Shown: positions 15,999 to 22,896 of the stretch, in pieces | How the letters are laid out: each line of letters opens with the position of its first letter | How positions within the stretch are numbered: position 1 is the stretch's first letter | Made by a program: the position numbers and the translations under genes | Origin: Salinimicrobium sp964572365 | GTDB taxonomy: Bacteria; Bacteroidota; Bacteroidia; Flavobacteriales; Flavobacteriaceae | Length of the DNA stretch: 30,974 nucleotides | NCBI GenBank assembly: GCA_964572365.1 | Contig: CAZNFK010000018.1 | Span: 1 to 30,974 of the forward strand | Direction: 5' to 3' | Notes under the pieces: generated by a model | What the model was told of the DNA's origin: nothing | Seen by the model: only the letters and a program-made list of their open reading frames with translations | The model's database searches: none

Positions 15999-16790
15999 TT
16001 AAAATAGCTCTTTCCATACAATATATATACCCATAAGCAGTACAAACCAGCCGAATCCTTTCTTGAGTTTTTTGCCGTCGATGAATTTATTCAGATACAC
16101 CCCAACAAAGATTCCTATTACAGAAAGGGCGGTAAAAATGAGCAGGAATTGCCAGTCGATCTCCAGGTTCTGCACATCTCCAATAAAACCGATTAAAGAT
16201 TTGATGGCGATGATGAGCAGGGAGGTGGCCACCGCTTTTTTCATAGGAAGTTTGGCGAGTAATACCAGTGCCGGAATGATCAGGAATCCGCCGCCTGCTC
16301 CAACAATACCTGTAAGCACCCCCACGATGAGGCCTTCAACAATAATTAATGGATAATTATACTTAACTTTTTCGGCTTTTACCGGCCTCTCCTTCTGCTC
16401 CCTGATCATGGATACCGATGCCAGGATCATAATGAAGGCGAAAAATAACATGATCGCGATGTTCTTGGTGATCTCGAGCCCTGCAATGGTGATGATATGA
16501 TCTGGAATAGCGGGAACTAAGAACTTTCTCGTGGCATAAACTGCGATAAATGCAGGAATGGAAAAAACGATGGCAGTGCGATAAGCCACCCTCTTTTTTT
16601 GCATGTTCTTGACCGCTCCTACCAGGGAAGAAGTTCCCACCACAAAAAGGGAATAGGCAGTTGCGGTAACGGGATTGATACCCAGGAGATAGACTAATAC
16701 CGGAACAGTGAGAATAGAACCACCACCTCCAATGAGGCCCAATACTACCCCGATGATAAGTGCACCAAAATATCCCAGTATTTCTATCAT
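15999..16790 (-). CDS. TauE/SafE-family sulfite/organosulfur exporter-like membrane protein
   Basis: The ATG at 16790 gives 263 residues; a TTG at 16814 lies inside the -7 box and can be excluded. About eight membrane helices fall in two halves, each opening with a glycine-rich turn: VLGLIGGGGSILTVP and GIVGAGGGFLIIPAL, the TauE/SafE hallmark. The family exports sulfite, sulfoacetate or similar anions. It is the first gene of an operon with the ICMT-like gene, directly downstream of the Crp-like regulator and under a GTAAC-type operator. With an MBL/rhodanese persulfide enzyme in the same presumed regulon, export of sulfite made from persulfide is a reasonable role. Confidence 0.88.
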   Translation of the reverse strand: MIEILGYFGALIIGVVLGLIGGGGSILTVPVLVYLLGINPVTATAYSLFVVGTSSLVGAVKNMQKKRVAYRTAIVFSIPAFIAVYATRKFLVPAIPDHIITIAGLEITKNIAIMLFFAFIMILASVSMIREQKERPVKAEKVKYNYPLIIVEGLIVGVLTGIVGAGGGFLIIPALVLLAKLPMKKAVATSLLIIAIKSLIGFIGDVQNLEIDWQFLLIFTALSVIGIFVGVYLNKFIDGKKLKKGFGWFVLLMGIYIVWKELF

Positions 16791-16811
16791 TCCATAGATT
16801 TTTTTGCGGAA

Positions 16812-16819
16812 CAAAAGTA
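16812..16819 (-). promoter_or_regulatory. -7 promoter box of the TauE/SafE operon
   Basis: On the minus strand this reads TACTTTTG, a perfect TAnnTTTG, 22 bases upstream of the ATG at 16790. That is the same distance as at the sterol desaturase operon. The palindrome at 16842-16855 is centred 29.5 bases upstream and no -33 box is visible. Confidence 0.75.
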
Positions 16820-16841
16820 AAAAGAAGGCAGAGGCCTTACA

Positions 16842-16855
16842 GTAACATTTATTAC
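16842..16855. promoter_or_regulatory. Crp-family operator GTAAC-ATTT-ATTAC
   Basis: An inverted repeat with one mismatch in the right half; the two halves are also seen as GTAA-N6-TTAC. It lies in the 70-base gap between the regulator gene and TauE/SafE, 6 bases after the regulator's stop codon, and is placed for class II activation of TauE/SafE. Confidence 0.72.
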
Positions 16856-16860
16856 AGTCT

Positions 16861-17496
16861 TTACAGGTCGATCACTTTGATACTGTTGCGCTGCAAAAGG
16901 ATCTTCCCTTCCAGTTCTAATTTTTTAAGGAGTCTGGAGATCACTACACGGGATGTATGAAGATCATAAGCGATCTCCTGGTGTGTGACCTGGATTAGAT
17001 CTGTGCCATTTATCTTTGCCTTATCCTGCAAGTATCGCATGAGCCTGGCATCCATATTCAAAAATGCAATGGTGTCTATGGTATCCAGCATTTCAGAAAG
17101 GCGGGTATGATAGCTTTCAAAAACAAAATTCCTCCAGCTTTTATACTTAGAGGTCCATTCTTCCATCTTTTCAATAGGGATCATTATGAGCCTGGTATCC
17201 TTTTCGGCAACTGCCCTTATCTCGCTGCGGGTTTGTCCAAGACAACAGGAAAGGGTCATGGCACAGGTATCTCCACGCTCCAGGAAATACAAAAGCAGTT
17301 CATCCCCATCTTTGTCTTCCCTTAATATTTTGATGGCACCTTCAAGAAGCAGGGGCATGCTCTTCACATATTCCCCAATTTCTATGATCTTCTCCCCCGC
17401 CTTTACTTCCTTGAGGGTCCCGAACCTGGCAATTTCTTCCATTAGCTCGTCCTCAAATATAAAATGGTAGGCTTCTTTTAATTCTTCCTCTAACAT
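16861..17496 (-). CDS. Crp/Fnr-family transcriptional regulator
   Basis: A 211-residue regulator: a cyclic-nucleotide-binding-like beta-roll (about 20-110), a long dimer helix (115-145) and a winged helix. The recognition helix region is THQEIAYDLHTSRVVISRLLKKLE, with Ser182, Arg183 and Arg188 at positions that contact DNA in Crp. The residue matching Crp Glu181 is Val184. There is no N-terminal Fnr Fe-S cysteine set. Three cysteines lie inside the sensor domain: Cys78 and the pair Cys84-Cys85 in GDTCAMTLSCCLGQ. A cysteine-based redox or persulfide sensor is plausible (inference). It directly precedes TauE/SafE and is the candidate activator for the three operators in this window. I find no such operator at its own start. 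Confidence 0.9.
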   Translation of the reverse strand: MLEEELKEAYHFIFEDELMEEIARFGTLKEVKAGEKIIEIGEYVKSMPLLLEGAIKILREDKDGDELLLYFLERGDTCAMTLSCCLGQTRSEIRAVAEKDTRLIMIPIEKMEEWTSKYKSWRNFVFESYHTRLSEMLDTIDTIAFLNMDARLMRYLQDKAKINGTDLIQVTHQEIAYDLHTSRVVISRLLKKLELEGKILLQRNSIKVIDL

Positions 17497-17639
17497 TTAA
17501 ACGATTTTAAGTAGTAAAATTAAGATTTAAATAAAAGACTCAGGAACATTTTTAGAAATCTTCACAATAAAGAACAATCATCAACTTGAACTCCTGAGGG
17601 AAAGTTTTAAAACCGCCATTTTTTTATTAACTTACTCAC

Positions 17640-18050
17640 ATGAGCAGCAAGATCTTAACTTTTTTATTATTTACGGGAGAAAACCACGGAAAAGCCGAAG
17701 AGGCGGTAAACTTTTATACCACCTTATTTGATGATTCCGAGATTGTGGATATCGAACATTACGGTCCCGATGGCCCTGAACCTGAAGGAACAGTAAAACA
17801 GGCACATTTTTCTCTTAATGGCCAACGCTTTATCGCCAAAGACAGCCACCTGAAACACAACTTTGACTTTACCCCGGCTATTTCCTTTTTCATTGAGAGT
17901 GATAATGAGAAAGATATCAATGAAGCCTTTAAAGTGCTTGCTAAAGACGGGGTCGTCTTCATGCCTCTGGAAGAATACCCTTTCAGCCCTAAGTTTGGCT
18001 GGGTTCAGGATAAATATGGCATCTCCTGGCAATTGACCCTCGTGCAATAA
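17640..18050 (+). CDS. VOC-superfamily PhnB-like protein
   Basis: A 136-residue protein with two beta-alpha-beta-beta-beta modules of the glyoxalase/VOC fold, PhnB/3-dmu-9_3-mt type: ILTFLLFTGENHGKAEEAVNFYTTLF at the start, GTVKQAHFSLNGQRFIAKDS in the middle and FGWVQDKYGISWQLTL at the end. Members of this branch often lack the metal ligands of glyoxalase and their function is unknown; the older methyltransferase name is not supported. It stands alone, divergent from the Crp-like gene. ATG start at 17640; a short hairpin follows at 18069-18088. Confidence 0.85.
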   Translation: MSSKILTFLLFTGENHGKAEEAVNFYTTLFDDSEIVDIEHYGPDGPEPEGTVKQAHFSLNGQRFIAKDSHLKHNFDFTPAISFFIESDNEKDINEAFKVLAKDGVVFMPLEEYPFSPKFGWVQDKYGISWQLTLVQ

Positions 18051-18068
18051 CTTCATCTCCTCTTGTTT

Positions 18069-18100
18069 CTGAAAAAAGCGATTTTCAGGAGATTCTTTAC
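18069..18100 (+). terminator. possible terminator after VOC gene
   Basis: CTGAAAA (18069-18075) pairs with TTTTCAG (18082-18088) around a 6-base loop, followed by a T-rich but interrupted tail. It is 18 bases past the VOC stop. The stem is AT-rich and short, so termination is likely weak. Confidence 0.4.
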
Positions 18101-18166
18101 TTTTACTCCATATTAGAATCATTTGGAGATGGGATTTCCTGTCCTGAAAAACGGCCAACTTTAACC

Positions 18167-18691
18167 ATGAATACCGAAAGATTTGTTCTGAAAGAAATAG
18201 AAAACAGAGACATCAAACTCATCCACAGAGGTCTATCTGATGAACGGGTGACAAAACATTACGCCGTACATTTCCCGACTCTTGAAGACACGCAGGAGCA
18301 AATGGACTGGTATGCAGACCTAAAAAAGAATGGAACCGGACTGTGGTGGGGAATTTATTCTTTAGATACGGCTGATTTTTGCGGGGCAGGTGGTTTTAAC
18401 GGTCTGGACCGGGATCATAAAAAAGCAGAGATCGGATTTTGGCTGTATCCCGAATTTTGGGGAAAAGGTATCATGAAAGAGGTCATGCCCCTGCTTTTTC
18501 AAAAAGGTTTTGAAACACTTGACCTAAACCGGATCGAAGGCTTCGTGGAAAGCGCCAACAGCAAATGTAAAAGCGCACTTGAAAAGATCAACTTTCATCA
18601 TGAAGGCACGCTTCGCGAGTGCGAGATCAAAGACGGGAAATATCTTGATGTGGATATTTATGCCCTCCTGAAAAAAGACTGGCAGAAATAA
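18167..18691 (+). CDS. GNAT-family N-acetyltransferase (RimJ/RimL type)
   Basis: A 174-residue acetyltransferase. The acetyl-CoA loop is FWGKGIMKEVMPLLFQKGF (motif A, with the G-K-G-x-M-K-E form). It is followed by LDLNRIEGFVESANSKCKSALEKINFHHEG (motif B, with the Asn that orients the next residues), as in ribosomal-protein alanine acetyltransferases and in many small-molecule acetylators. The opening LKEIENRDIKLIHRGLSDERVTKHYAV is also typical. Acceptor unknown. It follows the VOC gene by 116 bases with its own ATG and ends at a palindromic intergenic element. Confidence 0.88.
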   Translation: MNTERFVLKEIENRDIKLIHRGLSDERVTKHYAVHFPTLEDTQEQMDWYADLKKNGTGLWWGIYSLDTADFCGAGGFNGLDRDHKKAEIGFWLYPEFWGKGIMKEVMPLLFQKGFETLDLNRIEGFVESANSKCKSALEKINFHHEGTLRECEIKDGKYLDVDIYALLKKDWQK

Positions 18692-18695
18692 AAAA

Positions 18696-18823
18696 GCTGC
18701 CTGAAAAGTTTTAAAACGTCATTCTGAATTAATTAATTTCAGAATCTTAATTGTCTTGAATACCAGAACAATTTTGAGCCTGTACAAGTTCAGGTGTAGA
18801 CGTCAATTAACTTTTCAAACAGC
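18696..18823. repeat. nested palindromic intergenic element between convergent genes
   Basis: The outer arms GCTGCCTGAAAAGTT (18696-18710) and AACTTTTCAAACAGC (18809-18823) pair at 13 of 15 positions. Inside them ACGTC (18716-18720) meets GACGT (18799-18803). A perfect hairpin ATTCTGAA/TTCAGAAT (18721-18728 with 18738-18745) and a CCTG/CAGG hairpin near 18779-18794 lie within. The whole 141-base gap is therefore one folded element. It could end transcription from both sides, but it has more structure than a terminator needs and looks like a dispersed REP-like or MITE-like unit. Confidence 0.7.
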
Positions 18824-18832
18824 CTTTGTATT

Positions 18833-20668
18833 TTAATTAGGCTCCAGACCTTTTTTCAGGTTTTGGAGTTCCTCCTCGGCTTTCGAAAGTCCGTTTTCGA
18901 AAGCCTGTTTATTTTTGATCAGTTCTTTCGCGGCAAGCTCGCGATAATGAGAAATACCCTCTAACAAATTATCGCAGAAGGTCTTCCAGCCTTTCAGATC
19001 TCTCGGGCCCGGGTTAAAACAAGTTTTGATCTCTTCCTTAATATAATCCAGGTATAAATGCAGTTCTTTCAGGAACATGTGTGGCCTATTTGGATTTTGC
19101 GGCAACTCTTTTCTTCCGTAAATATGGTCGGTCATTTCCTGCAGACCTGCGATCTTGGAAAAATTGACGATATTCGGTCCGGGGCATATTGTAACAGCAT
19201 CCAGTTTCTCCACTATTGGCACCTTGTAATTGATCCCGGCGGAATTGCTGAGTCCTATGCATAGGCATTCTTTGCTCAAAAGGTCATCAACCTGTTGTTG
19301 ATATTCTGCTTCGGGCAGCCCGGCGTTTTCCAGTTGTTCCAGCTTCAATTTTTGATATTTTCTGGAGGCAGTGCAAATGGGTTCTTTTGTAAACTCGGTA
19401 TTCGAGACCAGGTACTTTTCGGTACAGGGGCTGCCGGGTTTTCCTTTTTTGATACGCTCCTGCCTTTCAAGATCTGAAGTTGTTCCTTTCAAATAATTGA
19501 ACCGCACCCCCAGGGGTGAAGCTTTGCTCAGCACAACATCATTTTCTTCGCTTTTGCTCAACAGTTCCAGGGTTTTTTCATCAACGGTGGTAGCTTCGGG
19601 ACATAGCAGGAATGGAGTTCCCCAGCCCGTTCCCGCAACTTCATAGTGCTTCAACAATAATTCCTGTTCTTCGGCTGTCCCGATTCCTCCCTGGACAGTT
19701 ATATGGATGGGGTGAGGCTGTTGAAAACCGGCTTCACCCCTGGCCTGTAGCGCAGGGTTGTACAGGCTGAAAAGATCGGCAGCGAGTTCTTCTTTTTTAC
19801 TTCGGAATTCTTCCAGAATAGGCCCCAGCAATAGTCCTTGAGTAGCAAAGGCGTGACCACCGCAGTTAAGTCCCGATTCTATCCTGAATTCGCTCACCCA
19901 AATGCCTTTTTTGGCCAGGTATTTTCCCTGGATAAGTGCAGATCTATAATCGCTTACTTTAATCACAAGCCTCTTTTTAAACACACCCCACGAGACGGCA
20001 TCAAATTCCCTGAAGTTTTCCAGGTAATTGAATAACCGGGGATTCATCCCGGCAGAAAAGATCACCGCAGAGTTTTCAAGATCGCTTTCGGCATATGCTT
20101 TTAAAGCTCCCAAAGCATCGGAACCGTCGGGAATCACTTCCCCATTGCGGTCTTTGTTGTTCTTGTCTACCTTGGTCATGATATTCACCTCGATAGAACC
20201 CGGAGTAACATGACGCCGCAGAAAATCCTCCAGCTCGGCTTTGGCTTCTCCATGAGCTTTTAAAAACTGGTGATATTTTTCTTTTAGGCCGCTCTCCTCG
20301 GGAAGCATTTCAAAGTATTTGACGATCTCAGAACCGGTCTCGAAGGCCGACTCCTTCAGTTTTTCCAGTTTATGGTTCACCGTGCGGTTCACCAGGTTCA
20401 GGTAATCTGTGATCCTTCTTACCCGGTAGTTTTCCTCATGTTTTTCAATAGGAATATAAGGTTCGTTGTTTTCCTGGTAATAATACTTCCGCATCATCTC
20501 TATTAAATTGTCTTCAATGATCGATAAGGCGGAATTTATTCCGTAGCAGGCGACCTTAACCGGGGAATCTATGGTAAAGGAGATGCCCATCACAGGGATA
20601 TGGAAGTTATGGGGTGATAGGGTATACATATTATCAGCTTTTGGTTTGGCAAAACCCCAAAGATGCAT
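18833..20668 (-). CDS. uncharacterised conserved protein with nitronate-monooxygenase-like barrel and cysteine cluster
   Basis: A 611-residue soluble protein I cannot name. Two segments match the FMN-binding TIM barrel of nitronate monooxygenase/PfaD-type enzymes. The first is LNCGGHAFATQG (267-278), like the EAGGH flavin loop. The second is ITVQGGIGTAEEQELLLKHY...GTGWGTPFLLCPEAT (323-360), like the AGGIAtg...lGAdgvqlGTrFl phosphate-binding turn. An N-terminal block MGISFTIDSPVKVACYGINS (27-46) looks conserved. Between 415 and 495 are five cysteines (415, 432, 468, 470, 495) that could bind metal or an Fe-S cluster. The last 60 residues are a helical, possibly coiled-coil tail. It is 126 bases downstream of the serine biosynthesis fusion, with period-7 repeats between. 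A role in serine or one-carbon metabolism is only suggested by position. Confidence 0.75.
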   Translation of the reverse strand: MHLWGFAKPKADNMYTLSPHNFHIPVMGISFTIDSPVKVACYGINSALSIIEDNLIEMMRKYYYQENNEPYIPIEKHEENYRVRRITDYLNLVNRTVNHKLEKLKESAFETGSEIVKYFEMLPEESGLKEKYHQFLKAHGEAKAELEDFLRRHVTPGSIEVNIMTKVDKNNKDRNGEVIPDGSDALGALKAYAESDLENSAVIFSAGMNPRLFNYLENFREFDAVSWGVFKKRLVIKVSDYRSALIQGKYLAKKGIWVSEFRIESGLNCGGHAFATQGLLLGPILEEFRSKKEELAADLFSLYNPALQARGEAGFQQPHPIHITVQGGIGTAEEQELLLKHYEVAGTGWGTPFLLCPEATTVDEKTLELLSKSEENDVVLSKASPLGVRFNYLKGTTSDLERQERIKKGKPGSPCTEKYLVSNTEFTKEPICTASRKYQKLKLEQLENAGLPEAEYQQQVDDLLSKECLCIGLSNSAGINYKVPIVEKLDAVTICPGPNIVNFSKIAGLQEMTDHIYGRKELPQNPNRPHMFLKELHLYLDYIKEEIKTCFNPGPRDLKGWKTFCDNLLEGISHYRELAAKELIKNKQAFENGLSKAEEELQNLKKGLEPN

Positions 20669-20677
20669 AAGCTATAA

Positions 20678-20776
20678 GACCTGAAATATGACCCTAATCA
20701 TGTTTTGGGTTAGACGTGAGATTTCAGACTTGAGATGTGACATACTAGAAATGAGAATTGAGGATGTGAGACCTTA
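20678..20776. repeat. degenerate heptanucleotide repeat, long tract
   Basis: The gap between the serine fusion gene and the 611-residue gene contains 7-base units of the type GANNTGA: gacctga, aatatga, a break, then gacgtga, gatttca, gacttga, gatgtga, catacta, gaaatga, gaattga, one extra g, gatgtga. From 20713 the phase holds for seven units. It does not look like CRISPR, which has far longer repeats, or like coding sequence. Confidence 0.65.
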
Positions 20777-20794
20777 TACCTTCAACCATAAACA

Positions 20795-22687
20795 TTAGTA
20801 GAGCACTCTAAACCTGATTGTGCCGTCAATGCCCTTCATTTCCCTGATCACCTCTTCATTGTAAGCTTTGTCAATATCGGTGATCACATATCCTATCTCC
20901 TCATTGGTCTTAAGGTACTGCCCCACAATATTACAATCATGGGCAGAAAGCACGTTGTTGATATGGGCTATTATCCCCGGCCTGTTTTGGTGAATATGGA
21001 TCAGCCTGTGTGCATTTTCCAGGATAGGCAGCTGCAGGTTTGGGAAATCGACACTGTTGGTGGTACTTCCGGTATTGATATATTCAATGATCTTCCCGGG
21101 AACGAAATTCCCGATGTTCACCTGGGCCTCCTGGGTACTGCCCCCAATGTGCGGCGTAAGTATCAAATTAGGCAGACCCCTGAGCTCAGACTCAAAAGTT
21201 TCCTGGTTCGTCTTGGGTTCCTGCGGAAAGACATCTACTCCGGCACCCTTTATTTTTCCTGATTCAATATGTTTCTTCATCGCGCTGATATTTACCACAT
21301 GACCACGGCTTAGATTCAGGAAAATGGCTCCGTCTTTCATGAGCTCGAATTCTTTTTCTCCTATCAGATCCTGGTTTTCTTTTCGGCCATCCACATGAAG
21401 GCTCACAATATCAGATCTCTTCAGCAATTCCTGAAGGCTATTGCATTTAGTCGCATTCCCCAGCGCAAGTTTTTCCATGAGATCGTAATAATATACATCA
21501 AGGCCGATCGCTTCAGCAACTACCGATAGCTGCGCGCCGATATTGCCATAGCCCACGATCCCCAGTTTTTTTCCCCTGATCTCGTTACTTCCGGAAGCTG
21601 ATTTGTTCCAAACACCCTGGTGCATTTCTGAGATCCTGTCGGGCAGGCCGCGCATCAGGAAAATGATCTCTCCAATGGCCAGTTCCACTACAGATCTGGT
21701 ATTGCTGAAAGGGGCATTAAAAACGGCTATTCCCTTCTTCACACATTCCTCCAGGTCGATCTGGTTGGTCCCTATGCAGAAGGCTCCCACAGCGATAAGC
21801 CGGTTCGCATTCTCCAGCACTTTTTTAGTTAAACGAGTCTTTGATCGAATTCCTAAAACCGAAACATCTTTGATCATCTCGCTTAGTTCGTCTTCATCCA
21901 TAGCCCCTGAATAGGTGGACACGTTGTACCCTTCGTTTTTCAGGATCTTTTCTGCGTCTTCATGAATGTTTTCCAGGAGCAGCACCTTGATCCTGTTCTT
22001 AGGGTATGAGATGGCTTTATTCATCTTATGCAGGTACAGGAATTCATCCAGGCTGGGCGTGATATGATCGGCTTTATCAAGAACGTTATCCCGTTCCACG
22101 TTTTCGGTAAAGGCGTAAAACTTGTTGGCGAGTCCTGCCGCTTTTATCTCGTAATCTGTATACCCATCTCCAATCACGTAAACGTCACCCTGAAGATCAA
22201 GTGTTTTCAGCATTTCTACCTTTCCGTTGTTAGAAGAAAGCACATTATCCTCATCAAAGCCTATGATCTTCCCCTCCCGGTCATACTTAAAGGTGTTAGC
22301 GAATACATGCTCTGCCTTTACCCCCAGTTCGGTGACAATAGGCACAATGAATTCCTTAAAGCCATTTGAAATAATGTAGATATTCTCATGGTACTCATCA
22401 AAAAATTCCTTGTTACGAATAAAGGAGGTGGAAACTTTACTTTTTAGCCGATCTACCAGCTGCGGCAGATGGCTTTCTTTCGCGTTCAGCAGAGCCAGTC
22501 GTTTTTCCAGGGACTCCCTAAAAGAAAGGTTTCCGGCCATTCCGCTGTTGGTGAGATCTTCAAGTTCTCTTAGCCGTTCCTCTTTTTGTGCATCCCCGGC
22601 CAATGATATCTCACCCAAAACATCAAGGGCTTCTACCTGGGTGAAAGTGCTGTCAAAATCGATTACGAAGTGTCGGTTATTTTTCAT
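20795..22687 (-). CDS. serA: fused phosphoserine phosphatase-like HAD / 3-phosphoglycerate dehydrogenase / ACT domain protein
   Basis: A 630-residue three-part enzyme. Residues 1-220 are a HAD phosphatase of SerB type: DFDST (nucleophile Asp10, Asp12), IISNG (Ser107), Lys156, GDGYTDYE (Asp174, Asp178). Residues 232-545 are D-3-phosphoglycerate dehydrogenase: GYGNIG (379-384), Arg461 in LSRG, Glu490, His513 in TPHIGG. Residues about 560-630 are an ACT domain (HQNRPGIIAHINNVL), which in SerA binds serine for feedback control. The polypeptide would thus catalyse the first and last steps of serine synthesis from 3-phosphoglycerate; the middle transaminase SerC must be encoded elsewhere. All catalytic residues are present. 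A -7 box lies upstream at 22720-22727. Confidence 0.93.
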   Translation of the reverse strand: MKNNRHFVIDFDSTFTQVEALDVLGEISLAGDAQKEERLRELEDLTNSGMAGNLSFRESLEKRLALLNAKESHLPQLVDRLKSKVSTSFIRNKEFFDEYHENIYIISNGFKEFIVPIVTELGVKAEHVFANTFKYDREGKIIGFDEDNVLSSNNGKVEMLKTLDLQGDVYVIGDGYTDYEIKAAGLANKFYAFTENVERDNVLDKADHITPSLDEFLYLHKMNKAISYPKNRIKVLLLENIHEDAEKILKNEGYNVSTYSGAMDEDELSEMIKDVSVLGIRSKTRLTKKVLENANRLIAVGAFCIGTNQIDLEECVKKGIAVFNAPFSNTRSVVELAIGEIIFLMRGLPDRISEMHQGVWNKSASGSNEIRGKKLGIVGYGNIGAQLSVVAEAIGLDVYYYDLMEKLALGNATKCNSLQELLKRSDIVSLHVDGRKENQDLIGEKEFELMKDGAIFLNLSRGHVVNISAMKKHIESGKIKGAGVDVFPQEPKTNQETFESELRGLPNLILTPHIGGSTQEAQVNIGNFVPGKIIEYINTGSTTNSVDFPNLQLPILENAHRLIHIHQNRPGIIAHINNVLSAHDCNIVGQYLKTNEEIGYVITDIDKAYNEEVIREMKGIDGTIRFRVLY

Positions 22688-22719
22688 TTTCGGAGGACTT
22701 TAGCTGCTGTTGTTTTCTC

Positions 22720-22727
22720 CAAAACTA
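22720..22727 (-). promoter_or_regulatory. -7 promoter box of the serine fusion gene
   Basis: On the minus strand this reads TAGTTTTG, a perfect TAnnTTTG, 33 bases upstream of the ATG at 22687. I see no TTG -33 box at the expected 19-21 bases and no operator-like palindrome, so the call rests on the box and its distance alone. Confidence 0.5.
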
Positions 22728-22896
22728 AAGGAATAAAACAGATTTTCGGAAGTTTTAGAACGGAAAAAATATCCCGTTATTAAATTCTCACTCGCAAAGG
22801 ATTTAAAAGAAATTCCTTCAAAAAAATCAGTGTTAAAAAAAGAATTTTTGAATAATAGATTCTTAATAAGTCTTTATTGCTGAAGATAACCAAGAC

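Noticed and set aside
16791..16814. TTG start for TauE/SafE eight codons upstream of the ATG
   Set aside because: The TTG is part of the -7 box TACTTTTG, so it would not be in the message; the ATG at 16790 gives the normal family start.
20678..20776. CRISPR array
   Set aside because: The unit is only 7 bases and degenerate, with no spacers and no cas genes.
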